NCBI RefSeq assembly: GCF_015350975.1
Contig: NZ_JADKRX010000001.1
Span: 248,001 to 312,000, forward strand
From: Curtobacterium sp. VKM Ac-1395
Lineage (GTDB): Bacteria; Actinomycetota; Actinomycetes; Actinomycetales; Microbacteriaceae
DNA: 64,000 nucleotides
Direction of reading: 5' to 3'
Under the pieces are notes generated by a model. The model was given only the letters and a program-made list of their open reading frames with translations, ran no database searches and had not been told where the DNA came from. Positions 34,409 to 43,271 of this stretch are shown in pieces; within the stretch, counting starts at the first letter, position 1, and each line of letters begins with the position of its first letter. Position numbers and translations under genes: made by a program.

Positions 34409-35389
34409 TCAGGAGCCGAGGTCTGCTGCGCCGAGCTCCTCGAGGATGCGATTGAGGTCGGCCGCGTTCGCGAAGTCGATCGTGACACGACCCTTCCGTG
34501 CACCCACCGCGATCCGCACGCGCGTGTTGAGCCGATCGCCCAGTCGCTCGGCAACGTCGGAGAAGTGCGCCTCCCGCTTGTTGGGCTGCACCGGGGCCTT
34601 CTTCGGCGATCCCTGTGCGAGCTGCTGCGCGAGCGCCTCGGCCTGACGCACGGACAGGTCCTCGTTGACGATCTTCTCGGCCAGGTACTCCATCGCCTCG
34701 GCGTCGGGCGCCGCGAGGATCGCACGAGCGTGGCCGGCGGAGAGCACACCAGCAGCAACGCGACGCTGCACGGGGGAGGGGAGTCGCAGCAGTCGGATGG
34801 TGTTCGTGATCTGCGGCCGTGAACGCCCGATCCGCTGCGCGAGTTCCTCCTGCGTGATGCCGAAGTCGGCGAGCAGCTGCTGGTAGGCCGACGCTTCTTC
34901 CAGCGCGTTGAGGTTCGCACGGTGCAGGTTCTCGAGCAGAGCGTCGCGGAGCATCGCGTCGTCCGGAGTGTCCTTGACGATCGCGGGGATCGTCGCGAGC
35001 CCGAGCTCCTTGGTTGCACGAAGACGCCGCTCACCCATGATGAGCTCGTACTGCGGCTCCGTTCCCGAAGCACCTTCGAGCGGCCGCACCACGATGGGCT
35101 GCAGCACGCCGATCTCGCGGATCGAGTGCACGAGCTCCTGCAGCTCTTCCTCGCGGAACTCCTTGCGCGGCTGCTGACCGTTCGGCACGATGTCGAGCGG
35201 GTTGAGGTTGGCCAGTCGTGCACCGGGCACCGCAAGCAGGTCCTCCGCCGTGGCGCCGTCAGCCAACGCGGCTGCCGAGCCCGTGCCGCCCGTGGGGAAG
35301 AACACGTCCACCGGGCGGTCCTGCTGATCCGCGGCGGTCGGGATCAGAGCGCCGATGCCTCGGCCGAGTCCGGTGCGCTTGGGTGCCAT
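34409..35389 (-). CDS. parB: Chromosome partitioning protein ParB
   Basis: A 326-aa CTP-dependent clamp that loads at parS and spreads to organise the origin region. Motifs: NQQPRKEF-like NGQQPRKEF (residues about 69-77), the CTP/parS motif MGERRLRATKEL, and the HTH with ITQEELAQRIGRSRPQITN. A C-terminal dimerisation domain follows. ATG 35389 gives MAPKRTGLGRGIGALIP, the usual start; it overlaps the parA stop by 1 nt. Several parS sites flank the gene. Confidence 0.97.
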   Translation of the reverse strand: MAPKRTGLGRGIGALIPTAADQQDRPVDVFFPTGGTGSAAALADGATAEDLLAVPGARLANLNPLDIVPNGQQPRKEFREEELQELVHSIREIGVLQPIVVRPLEGASGTEPQYELIMGERRLRATKELGLATIPAIVKDTPDDAMLRDALLENLHRANLNALEEASAYQQLLADFGITQEELAQRIGRSRPQITNTIRLLRLPSPVQRRVAAGVLSAGHARAILAAPDAEAMEYLAEKIVNEDLSVRQAEALAQQLAQGSPKKAPVQPNKREAHFSDVAERLGDRLNTRVRIAVGARKGRVTIDFANAADLNRILEELGAADLGS

Positions 35390-36282
35390 CAGTGCTTTGC
35401 TCCTCGTGCTGCGATCTCCGCCGCCGCTTCCAGGTAGGACAACGACCCGGAGGAGTTGATGTCGTAGGCCACGACGCTCTGGCCGTAGCTCGGTGCCTCG
35501 CTCACGCGCACCGATCGGGGGATCATGGCCTTGAGGACCTGCTCGCCGAAGTGCTCGCGGACGTCCGCGGCGACCTGGTTCGCGAGGTTGGTCCGGCCGT
35601 CGTACATCGTGAGCAGGATCGTCGACACGCTGAGGTTCGGGTTCAGGTGTCGCTCGATCAGCTCGATGTTCCGCAGCAACTGGCTGAGCCCCTCGAGTGC
35701 GTAGTACTCGCACTGGATCGGGATCAGGACTTCCTTCGCAGCGACGAAGGCGTTGATCGTCAGCAGGCCGAGGGACGGCGGGCAGTCGATGAAGACGTAG
35801 TGGTACGGGTCGTCGAGCGACTCGAGGTACTGGTCCAGAGCCGTACGCAGACGCTGTTCGCGGGCGACGAGCGACACGAGTTCGATCTCAGCGCCCGCGA
35901 GGTGGATCGTCGCCGGCACACACCAGAGGTTCTCGGACTCGGGGGAGCGCTGCACGGCATCGGCGATCGGCGCTTCGTCCACGATGACGTCGTAGATGCT
36001 CGTGACGTCAGCCTGGTGGTTGACGCCCATCGCCGTCGACGCATTGCCCTGCGGGTCGAGGTCGATGACCAGGACGCGGGCTCCTCCGCGAGCCAGGGCT
36101 GCTGCGAGGTTGACCGTGGTGGTGGTCTTGCCGACGCCGCCCTTCTGGTTGGACACCGTCAGGATGCGGGTCTTGTCCGGCAGCGGGAACTGTTCGGACG
36201 CGATCGCTCGGCGACGTCGGGTCAGATCAGCGATCTCACGAGCGAGCGGTGTCGACGCGTCGTAGTCGGTCGATGAACTCAA
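35389..36282 (-). CDS. parA: Chromosome partitioning ATPase ParA
   Basis: A 297-aa Walker-type ATPase that moves ParB-parS complexes. The deviant Walker A QKGGVGKTTTT is at about residues 46-56; Walker B YVFIDCPPSLG and DLDPQGNAST are present. The start is TTG at 36282, preceded by GGAAGAGG. It is coupled to parB. A parS-like site lies just upstream (36306-36321), which could link its expression to ParB binding. Confidence 0.96.
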   Translation of the reverse strand: MSSSTDYDASTPLAREIADLTRRRRAIASEQFPLPDKTRILTVSNQKGGVGKTTTTVNLAAALARGGARVLVIDLDPQGNASTAMGVNHQADVTSIYDVIVDEAPIADAVQRSPESENLWCVPATIHLAGAEIELVSLVAREQRLRTALDQYLESLDDPYHYVFIDCPPSLGLLTINAFVAAKEVLIPIQCEYYALEGLSQLLRNIELIERHLNPNLSVSTILLTMYDGRTNLANQVAADVREHFGEQVLKAMIPRSVRVSEAPSYGQSVVAYDINSSGSLSYLEAAAEIAARGAKH

Positions 36283-36305
36283 CGAGTGCCTCTTCCCCGG
36301 TTCGA

Positions 36306-36321
36306 TGTTTCACGTGGAACG
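36306..36321. promoter_or_regulatory. parS-like site upstream of parA
   Basis: TGTTTCACGTGGAACG at 36306-36321, two arm mismatches from symmetric, in the 84-bp gap between rsmG and parA. Confidence 0.75.
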
Positions 36322-36366
36322 CGGGGCGCTGCACACGATCCCGGAGGACCTCAGCGCCGCGCGGCG

Positions 36367-37095
36367 TCAGTCAACTGTAGCCCGGAAGACGCGTGTGGTT
36401 TCCTCGACCACACCGACTCCGAGCTCGAGGACTTCGACGTTCTCGAGTCGCTTGCGGAGGATCACCTTCCGAGCTGCGGCAACTTCGTCGTCGACGCGCG
36501 CGCCCTTCATGAGGATGAGCTCCCCGCCGGAACGGACGAGCGGCACGGTGATGGGGATGAGCTTCGACAGGGCGCTCACCGCACGAGCGGTGACCTGGTC
36601 GAGCACCAGCTCGTCCGACACGTCCTCGGCCCGCGCGCGGAGCACCGAGACGTTCTCTAGGCCCAGTCGCGCGGCCTCGGCGGTGAGCCACTCGACACGG
36701 CGTTCCATGGGCTCGATGAGCGTGAAGGTGACGTCCGGGCGCGCGATCGCCAGCACCAGGCCCGGCAGGCCCGCTCCCGAACCGACGTCGCCGACGTGTC
36801 CGCCGGCAGTGAGCAGTGGCGCAAGCAACGCAGAGTTGAGGATGTGTCGCGTCCAAAGCCGGGGGAGTTCCAGCGGGCCGATCAGGCCGAGTTCCTCACC
36901 GCGGCGTGCAAGCTCGTTCGTGAAGGACCGCGCGACGTCGATGCGGTCGCCGAACAGCGTCTGCGCTGCCGCTGGCTCGGCTTCCAGCACCGGAGGCTCG
37001 CTGACGTCCGTCGACACCACGCCAGGGGCGTCTGACGGCCCCCCAGGGGCAGTCACGGCGTCTGACTCCGACGACGGCTGCGCGTCCGCCGTCAT
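36367..37095 (-). CDS. rsmG: 16S rRNA (guanine(527)-N(7))-methyltransferase RsmG
   Basis: A 242-aa SAM-dependent methyltransferase acting on G527 of 16S rRNA. SAM-binding motif GDVGSGAGLPGLVLAIARP (about residues 101-119) and RLWTRHILNSALL are typical of RsmG (GidB). The first ~40 residues are a variable Pro/Ser-rich extension. It overlaps the jag stop by 4 nt. Loss of this enzyme commonly gives low-level streptomycin resistance. Confidence 0.95.
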   Translation of the reverse strand: MTADAQPSSESDAVTAPGGPSDAPGVVSTDVSEPPVLEAEPAAAQTLFGDRIDVARSFTNELARRGEELGLIGPLELPRLWTRHILNSALLAPLLTAGGHVGDVGSGAGLPGLVLAIARPDVTFTLIEPMERRVEWLTAEAARLGLENVSVLRARAEDVSDELVLDQVTARAVSALSKLIPITVPLVRSGGELILMKGARVDDEVAAARKVILRKRLENVEVLELGVGVVEETTRVFRATVD

Positions 37096-37634
37096 CGGGT
37101 GATGACCGTGTGGCGGTCGCGACCCTCACCCTCGGACTCCGAGTTGAAGCCCTTCTCCGCGACCAGGTCGTGCACGAGCTTGCGTTCGTAGGAGGACATC
37201 GGGGGGAGCGCCGCCGTGGGCGACCCGGCCTCGATGCGCTCGACCGCGGTGTCGACGAGCCGCTGGAGTTCCTCGGCGCGGGCGTCCCGCGAGCCACCGA
37301 CGTCGAGGATGAGCCGGCTGAACTCGCCCGTCTCGGCCTGCACGGCGATGCGCGTGAGCTCCTGGAGCGCGGTCACGGTGTCCGGCTTCGCGAGCACCCG
37401 CAGGGCGTTGCCCTCGTCCGTGACGGACAGGTAGACGCGACCCGCGCGCTCCTCGATCTCGATGTCGCCGTCGAGGTCGCAGATGTCGAGCAGTTCCTCG
37501 ATGTAGTCCGCAGCGATGTCGGCTTCGTCGCGGGTCTCGTCGTCGAGGTCCTCCTCGACGTCGTCGACCGCACCGGTCGTGGTCAGCTCAGCCTCGGTCG
37601 GCTCGACCGCTGCGGCGGTGTCCTGCTCGGTCAC
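37092..37634 (-). CDS. jag: RNA-binding protein Jag/KhpB (KH-R3H domains)
   Basis: A 180-aa protein with an acidic N-terminus, a KH-like domain (about 55-110) and a C-terminal R3H domain including PMSSYERKLVHDLV and the basic GRDRHTVI end. GTG at 37634 overlaps the yidC stop in a 4-nt GTGA arrangement. In other bacteria KhpB binds RNA with KhpA and influences cell elongation. The Jag_N domain of longer homologues is absent. Confidence 0.9.
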   Translation of the reverse strand: MTEQDTAAAVEPTEAELTTTGAVDDVEEDLDDETRDEADIAADYIEELLDICDLDGDIEIEERAGRVYLSVTDEGNALRVLAKPDTVTALQELTRIAVQAETGEFSRLILDVGGSRDARAEELQRLVDTAVERIEAGSPTAALPPMSSYERKLVHDLVAEKGFNSESEGEGRDRHTVITR

Positions 37635-38611
37635 TTGGTCTTCCCGTTCTTCTTGGAGCGCTGCTTGCCGACCGGCTGCTGGCGCTGCGTCGTCGTGATG
37701 CGCACGGCTTCCATCTCGGCGGCACCGGCACCGGCACCGGCGCCGGCCTCGGCGAGGACCCCGGCGGGTGTCCCACGGCGCTGGGCCTTCTTCGCGAGGC
37801 GGACCTCGCGGGCCAGGGCCGCTTCGGAACCCGGCGTCGGCATGCTGCGGATGACGAAGTACTGCTGCGCCATCGTCCAGAGGTTCGACGCGAGCCAGTA
37901 GAACATGACGCCGAGGGGGAACGAGAGACCCGAGATCACGAAGATCAGGGGGAGCACGTACAGCATCATCTTCTGCTGGCGGTACATCGGAGACTCCTTG
38001 GTCTCCGGCGACATGTTCTTGGCGACGAGCTGCAGCTGCGTGACGAACTGCGATGCCGTCATGACCACGATCATGAAGCCCGCGATGATGCGGACCTCCC
38101 ACCCGGAGGCGTTCGTGAAGGTCTCGTGCAGCGGGGCACCGAAGAGCGACGCGTTGCCGAACTCCCGGGCCAGGTCGTTCGTGAGCAGACCGATGCCGGT
38201 CTTGTTGATCTGGGCTTCGTGCAGCACCGAGTACAGCGAGAAGAAGATCGGCATCTGCAGCAGGAGCGGCAGGCAGGAGCTCAACGGGTTCGTCCCGGTC
38301 TCCTTGTACAGCGCCATGGTCTCGCGGGACATGGCCTCACGCGAGAACTGGTCCTTCTTGCCCTTGTACTTGTCCTGGATCTTCTTCAGCTGCGGCGCGA
38401 CCTCGAGCATGCGACGCTGCGACTTGATCTGGCGCACGAAGATCGGGATCAGTGCGGCACGGACCACGAAGGTCAGGAAGATGATCGACAGGACCCAGGT
38501 CAGGCCCGCTGCGGGGTCCAGACCGAGGTTCTCGAAGATCCAGTGGAAGCCGACCAGGATGGCGGAGACCACCCACTTGAGGGGCCAGAGGATCGTTCCG
38601 ATGAGGTCCAT
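37631..38611 (-). CDS. yidC: Membrane protein insertase YidC
   Basis: A 326-aa Oxa1/YidC insertase without the large periplasmic domain of Gram-negative forms. TM1 is followed by RQIKSQRRMLEVAPQLKKIQ, then ALYKETGTNPLSSCLPLLLQ, and further helices (FYWLASNLWTMAQQY). The C-terminal tail is basic, ending KQRSKKNGKTK. ATG 38611 gives MDLIGTILWPL, like other actinobacterial starts; an upstream GTG (38623) would overlap the yidD stop by 3 nt and is an alternative. It is coupled to jag. Confidence 0.95.
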   Translation of the reverse strand: MDLIGTILWPLKWVVSAILVGFHWIFENLGLDPAAGLTWVLSIIFLTFVVRAALIPIFVRQIKSQRRMLEVAPQLKKIQDKYKGKKDQFSREAMSRETMALYKETGTNPLSSCLPLLLQMPIFFSLYSVLHEAQINKTGIGLLTNDLAREFGNASLFGAPLHETFTNASGWEVRIIAGFMIVVMTASQFVTQLQLVAKNMSPETKESPMYRQQKMMLYVLPLIFVISGLSFPLGVMFYWLASNLWTMAQQYFVIRSMPTPGSEAALAREVRLAKKAQRRGTPAGVLAEAGAGAGAGAAEMEAVRITTTQRQQPVGKQRSKKNGKTK

Positions 38612-38619
38612 GAGGACGG

Positions 38620-39033
38620 TCACGCCTTTCGAGTGCGCTGGGGGAACAGCACCGGACGGAGGGTGCCGACCGGGGACTGCGACTGCTGCTGGACCGGGGC
38701 GAGCACGAACCCGAACCGGTTGACGGTGTGGGGCTCGCGTCGTGCCGGGACGTCGTCGATGCCGCCGGCGGCCCAGGGGTTGCACCGGCCGATGCGCCAG
38801 GCGCCCATGGCGGTCCCGCGTACGACGCCGTACTGCTGGATCGCCTCGAGCGCGTAACGCGAGCACGAGGGGTGGTACCGGCAGACGTTGCCGTAGAGCG
38901 GGGAGATCACGGCGCGGTAGGCCCGGAGGACGACCACGCAGACGTTGCGTGGGAGCAACACGACCACCCAGAGCACACGGACCCACTGGGTCCGAAGGGA
39001 ACTCTGGGTCCGCATCGAGCGCGTCCGGTTCAT
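38620..39033 (-). CDS. yidD: Membrane protein insertion efficiency factor YidD
   Basis: A 137-aa protein containing the YidD domain: YRAVISPLYGNVCRYHPSCS, then YALEAIQQYGVVRGTAMGAW and RIGRCNPW. A hydrophobic/amphipathic N-terminal segment precedes it. ATG 39033 overlaps the rnpA stop by 4 nt. It assists YidC-dependent insertion. The C-terminal ~35 residues are variable. Confidence 0.95.
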   Translation of the reverse strand: MNRTRSMRTQSSLRTQWVRVLWVVVLLPRNVCVVVLRAYRAVISPLYGNVCRYHPSCSRYALEAIQQYGVVRGTAMGAWRIGRCNPWAAGGIDDVPARREPHTVNRFGFVLAPVQQQSQSPVGTLRPVLFPQRTRKA

Positions 39034-39380
39034 GCTGCCTTCTCCACACCGCGCGCGAACGAGCGCGAGACGTCTTCGAGCAGGGTAGGCCACGTGGCCT
39101 GCGCAGCGGCTGGCAGTGCGCGGACGACCACGTCGTGCCCGACCGGGACCGTCGCGAGCAGGTCGTGGGCGATGCCCTTGAACCGGCGTCGCAAGAGGTT
39201 GCGGGTCACGGCGTTGCCGACCGTCTTCGCCACGATGAACCCGAACCGTGTCGGAGCGTCCGGGTCCGCGGGTCGACGGACGACGGACACCACCACGGTC
39301 GGTGTCGCGATCCTGCGGCCACGACGGACGGTCGCGCGGTAGTCGTCCCCGCGCACGATGCGGTTCGCACGAGCGAGCAT
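39030..39380 (-). CDS. rnpA: Ribonuclease P protein component
   Basis: A 116-aa basic protein subunit of RNase P that processes tRNA 5' ends. It has the RFGFIVAKTVGNAVTRN stretch followed by the RNR-type LLRRRFKGIAHD. ATG 39380 yields MLARANRIVRGDDYRATVRR; the longer frame upstream has no support. It lies 129 bp downstream of rpmH, in the canonical rpmH-rnpA-yidD-yidC order. Confidence 0.95.
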   Translation of the reverse strand: MLARANRIVRGDDYRATVRRGRRIATPTVVVSVVRRPADPDAPTRFGFIVAKTVGNAVTRNLLRRRFKGIAHDLLATVPVGHDVVVRALPAAAQATWPTLLEDVSRSFARGVEKAA

Positions 39381-39509
39381 GACGTCACCGACCCGTCCGG
39401 CAGCACGGGTCGAGACGCCGACCGCGCAGCGAAGCGCCGCCCGGGTGGACCTGGGGTCCACGCCGGAGCGGCGCGATCGGCTGCACAGCCGGACCAGCGT
39501 GAGGCTGGA

Positions 39510-39647
39510 TCAGGCGGAGAGCTCGGTGCGGCCCTTGGCGCGACGTGCGGCCAGGATGCTGCGGCCGGCACGGGTGCGCATGCGGAGGCGGAAGCCGTGC
39601 TTCTTGGCGCGGCGACGGTTGTTCGGCTGGAAGGTGCGCTTGCTCAT
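39510..39647 (-). CDS. rpmH: 50S ribosomal protein L34
   Basis: A 45-aa, very basic bL34: [19 protein letters not shown], then [20 protein letters not shown] and the end RTELSA. ATG 39647 is preceded by GTGGAGAAG. It is transcribed away from dnaA; the shared upstream region carries DnaA-box-like sites. Confidence 0.97.
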   Translation of the reverse strand: MSKRTFQPNNRRRAKKHGFRLRMRTRAGRSILAARRAKGRTELSA

Positions 39648-39734
39648 GATCTTCTCCACACGGCTGCTCGAGGCGAGCCGTCACGAATGGGTTTGGTTGA
39701 ACCAGGTGGGCGCGACCAAGGGGCCGCTGTCAAC

Positions 39735-39956
39735 TTGTCCACGGTACGTGACAGGGGCGAGCAGGTCAAACCCCGATCACCGGACCCGGGCTCCGTGGGT
39801 GCTCCATCCCGGTTCTCCACATTGGGGACAACTTCCGTTCGGTGCGAGCGCCCCCGGTCCTTTACAGTTGGGTCATCGATCGGCCTGAGGCCCGCCACGA
39901 CAGGGGAGTACCCCCGACCTGGCGCCCGGGGCGATCGTGGACAAGACTGTGGACAA
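39735..39956. promoter_or_regulatory. rpmH-dnaA intergenic region with DnaA boxes
   Basis: The gap 39648-40110 has no gene. It contains the exact box TGTGGACAA at 39948-39956 and near matches TTGTCCACG (39735-39743), TGGGGACAA (39823-39831) and CGTGGACAA (39936-39944). They probably mediate dnaA autoregulation. Confidence 0.65.
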
Positions 39957-40110
39957 CCCTGTGGGGAGCCTGCGGCACAGCAGCGTCGACGAAGCAGCCC
40001 GGAGCCACGGACGACTCGCCGGGACACGGTGCTGCCGCCCGCTCCCACGTGTTCCGTGGCGCGCCCTGCGACCCGAACGACCGAACGAGACCCCTGGAGA
40101 CGAGCGCGAC

Positions 40111-41565
40111 ATGACGATGCCCGCCGACCCCGTCGAGGACCTCTGGTCGAGCGTCCTCGGGCTCCTGGCCGAGGACGACCGCATCACGCCGCAGCTGCAC
40201 GGCTTCCTCAACCTCGTCGAGCCGAAGGGCGTCCTCGCCGGCACCCTCTACCTCGAGGTCCCCAACGACCTGACCCGCGGCATGCTCGAGCAGCGGATCC
40301 GGATCCCGATCACCGAGGCCGTCGCCCGGATCGGTGACGACTCGGTCGCGAACTTCGCGATCACGGTCAACCCGGACATGGCCTCCGAGCCGCGGGTCGA
40401 CCCCGTGGTCCCCGCGTACGCCGAGCCCACGCAGCAGCCGGTGGAGCAGAGCGCCGCCCCGCGCCAGTACATCGAGGCCCCGTTCGTCCCGAGCCACATC
40501 GACTCCCCGGGCACCGGCGGCCGGCCCGAGTCGCGGCTCAACCCGAAGTACAACTTCGACAACTTCGTCATCGGCTCGTCGAACCGGTTCGCACACGCCG
40601 CGGCCGTCGCGGTCGCCGAGGCCCCGGCCAAGGCGTACAACCCGCTGTTCATCTACGGCGACTCCGGCCTCGGCAAGACCCACCTCCTGCACGCGATCGG
40701 CCACTACGCCGAGAGCCTCTACCCGGGCATCCGGGTGCGGTACGTGTCCAGCGAGGAGTTCACGAACGACTTCATCAACTCGATCGCGAACAACCGGTCC
40801 AACCAGTTCCAGCAGCGGTACCGCGACATCGACATCCTGCTCATCGACGACATCCAGTTCCTCCAGGGCAAGGACTCGACGCAAGAGGCCTTCTTCCACA
40901 CGTTCAACACGCTGCACGACCACAACAAGCAGGTCGTGGTCACGTCGGACGTCGCGCCGAAGCACCTCACGGGCTTCGAGGACCGGATGCGCAGCCGCTT
41001 CGAGTGGGGCCTGATCACCGATGTCCAGGTCCCGGACCTCGAGACCCGCATCGCGATCCTCCGCAAGAAGGCACAGTCGGACCACCTGCAGGTGCCGGAC
41101 GACATCCTCGAGTTCATGGCCTCGAAGGTCTCCAGCAACATCCGGGAACTCGAGGGCACGCTCATCCGCGTCACCGCGTTCGCGAGCCTGAACCGGACGG
41201 CCGTCGACATGGCGCTCGTGCAGACGGTCCTCAAGGACCTGATCACGCTCGACGAGGACAACGTCATCGCGCCGACGGACATCATCAACCACACCGCGGA
41301 GTACTTCAAGCTCTCCGTCGACGACCTCTACGGGTCGTCCCGGTCGCAGGCCATCGCGACCGCACGACAGATCGCGATGTACCTCTGCCGTGAGCTCACG
41401 AGCCTGTCCCTGCCCAAGATCGGGCAGCTGTTCGGCAACCGCGACCACACCACCGTCATGTACGCGAACAAGAAGATCGCGGACCTGATGAAGGAACGGC
41501 GCTCCATCTACAACCAGGTCACGGAGCTCACGAGCCGGATCAAGCAGGACCGCCGGTACCGCTGA
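40111..41565 (+). CDS. dnaA: Chromosomal replication initiator protein DnaA
   Basis: A 484-aa AAA+ initiator. Domain I starts MTMPADPVEDLWSSVLG; domain III has Walker A GDSGLGKTHLL and Walker B ILLIDDIQFLQGK; domain IV carries the box-binding motif LPKIGQLFGNRDHTTVMYA. ATG 40111 is chosen over the open extension to 39937 because it starts a normal domain I and GGAGACGAG lies upstream. The linker domain II is short. Flanked by DnaA boxes on both sides. Confidence 0.97.
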   Translation: MTMPADPVEDLWSSVLGLLAEDDRITPQLHGFLNLVEPKGVLAGTLYLEVPNDLTRGMLEQRIRIPITEAVARIGDDSVANFAITVNPDMASEPRVDPVVPAYAEPTQQPVEQSAAPRQYIEAPFVPSHIDSPGTGGRPESRLNPKYNFDNFVIGSSNRFAHAAAVAVAEAPAKAYNPLFIYGDSGLGKTHLLHAIGHYAESLYPGIRVRYVSSEEFTNDFINSIANNRSNQFQQRYRDIDILLIDDIQFLQGKDSTQEAFFHTFNTLHDHNKQVVVTSDVAPKHLTGFEDRMRSRFEWGLITDVQVPDLETRIAILRKKAQSDHLQVPDDILEFMASKVSSNIRELEGTLIRVTAFASLNRTAVDMALVQTVLKDLITLDEDNVIAPTDIINHTAEYFKLSVDDLYGSSRSQAIATARQIAMYLCRELTSLSLPKIGQLFGNRDHTTVMYANKKIADLMKERRSIYNQVTELTSRIKQDRRYR

Positions 41566-42046
41566 GCACCTGCTCGCACCGGCGGCTCACGTCGCGCAGA
41601 ACATCGGTTCACGCGGCCGGGAGGCTCCTCCCACGTCCCGACATCGGCTCGCCTGGGCGCGCGTCCACCATCTGAGACGGTTCCACACGGCGGTTTTCAC
41701 ACAGTGTGGAAAGCCTGTGGATAACTGTGGAGGACACGCCGGACGGTTGTACACAGCGATGGGGGTGTCTGTGGAAACTGGGGATGGAAGTGGATAGACG
41801 AGGAAGATTCATCCCGAGGGTGCCCACAGGCCGCCCACAAGTCACAACCGTGTAGTTCCCTTGCGGTGACTGGTCTCCACAGAGTTGTCCACAGTGTGCA
41901 CAGGCGTTAATACGATTACTCCTGTTCATCTCTAGGGATCCCTGGGCCAACCTTGTGGACGGCGGGATGACAAGAAATCCGGCCTCCGCCGGGCTGTGCC
42001 ACAATGGGGCGGCCGGACAGTCCAACCATCGACAGGGGTCCCAGCT
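41566..42046. other. Probable chromosomal origin oriC (dnaA-dnaN gap)
   Basis: The 481-bp non-coding gap contains exact boxes TGTGGATAA (41716-41724) and TTGTCCACA (41885-41893), near match TTGTACACA (41748-41756) and many TGTGGA half sites in both orientations. A relatively AT-rich stretch, GTTAATACGATTACT (about 41906-41920), may be the unwinding element. GGGAGGCTCCTCCC (41619-41632) may end dnaA transcription. Confidence 0.85.
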
Positions 42047-43201
42047 GTGAAGTTCGAGGTCAACCGGGACGTCTTCTCCGAAGCCGTCTCGTTCGCGGTG
42101 AAACTCCTCCCACAGCGCACGACCCTCCCGATCCTCTCGGGTGTCCTGATCCATGCCGAAGGCGAGCGTCTGACGCTGTCGTCCTTCGACTACGAGGTCT
42201 CGGCGCAGACGTCGATCTCGGCGCAGATCGACGAGTCGGGCACGGTCCTGGTCTCCGGTCGGCTGCTCAACGACATCGCGAGCCGCCTGCCGAACGCCCC
42301 GGTCACGTTCTCCACGGACGAGTCCCGGATCACCGTCACCTGTGGCTCGGCGCACTTCACCCTCCTGAGCATGCCGGTCGAGGAGTACCCGACCCTGCCG
42401 GAGGTCGGCCCGCAGACCGGTGTCATCCCTGGCGACGCCTTCTCGGAAGCCGTCTCCCAGGTCGCCGTCGCCGCCAGCCGTGACGACGTCACCCCGGTCA
42501 TCACCGGCGTGCAGCTCGAGGTCAGCGACAACGACCTCTCGCTCATCGCGACCGACCGCTACCGCGTCGCCGTCCGCACGATCCAGTGGGACTCCGGCCG
42601 CTCCGGTGGCGAACCCACCGAGCCGATGCACGCGCTCGTCCCGGCCCGCACCCTGCAGGAGGTCGGCCGCACGTTCGGCTCGGCCACCACGGTGTCGGTG
42701 TCCATCAGCGGCAACTCGGACCGCGAGCTCATCGCGTTCCAGGCCGCCGACAAGACGGTCACGTCCCTGCTCATCAAGGGCAACTACCCGCCGGTCCGCC
42801 GGCTCTTCCCCGAGACCGTCCAGGACCACGCCGTGATCAACACGGCTGAGCTGGTCGAAGCGGTCCGACGGGTCTCCCTCGTCCTGGAGCGCGAAGCCGC
42901 GCTCCGGTTCTCCTTCACGGTCGACGGGCTCACGCTCGAGGCGATCGGATCCGAACAAGCGCAGGCGTCAGAGTCGATCGATGCGTTGCTGACCGGTGAG
43001 GACATGGTGGTCTCGTTGAAGCCCGCCTTCCTCCTGGACGGGTTGAACGCGGTGCACTCCGAGTTCGTCCGCATCTCCTTCACCAAGACGGAGAACCCCA
43101 ACAAGCCGGGCCCGGTGCTCATCACCGGCCAGTCCTCGCGCGAGGAACCGGCCACGGACGGATACCGGTACCTGCTGCAGCCCAACCTCCTGCTGCGATA
43201 G
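42047..43201 (+). CDS. dnaN: DNA polymerase III subunit beta (sliding clamp)
   Basis: A 384-aa clamp with three repeated domains. It starts at GTG 42047 with VKFEVNRDVFSEAVSFAVK-type sequence, then TTLPILSGVLIHAEGERL, EEYPTLPEVGPQTGV and the C-terminal YRYLLQPNLLLR. The open frame begins further upstream at 41996, but GTG 42047 matches known starts. It is separated from dnaA by oriC. Confidence 0.97.
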   Translation: MKFEVNRDVFSEAVSFAVKLLPQRTTLPILSGVLIHAEGERLTLSSFDYEVSAQTSISAQIDESGTVLVSGRLLNDIASRLPNAPVTFSTDESRITVTCGSAHFTLLSMPVEEYPTLPEVGPQTGVIPGDAFSEAVSQVAVAASRDDVTPVITGVQLEVSDNDLSLIATDRYRVAVRTIQWDSGRSGGEPTEPMHALVPARTLQEVGRTFGSATTVSVSISGNSDRELIAFQAADKTVTSLLIKGNYPPVRRLFPETVQDHAVINTAELVEAVRRVSLVLEREAALRFSFTVDGLTLEAIGSEQAQASESIDALLTGEDMVVSLKPAFLLDGLNAVHSEFVRISFTKTENPNKPGPVLITGQSSREEPATDGYRYLLQPNLLLR

Positions 43202-43271
43202 CGCAACAGTCACACCTGCGCTGACGCGTCACTCGTGGCCCCAGCGCGACGACGAACAGAAGAAGGAAATC

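Noticed and set aside
41609..42958. 449-aa minus-strand open frame over oriC and dnaN
   Set aside because: It crosses the DnaA-box region and dnaN antisense; no motifs, so oriC is treated as non-coding.
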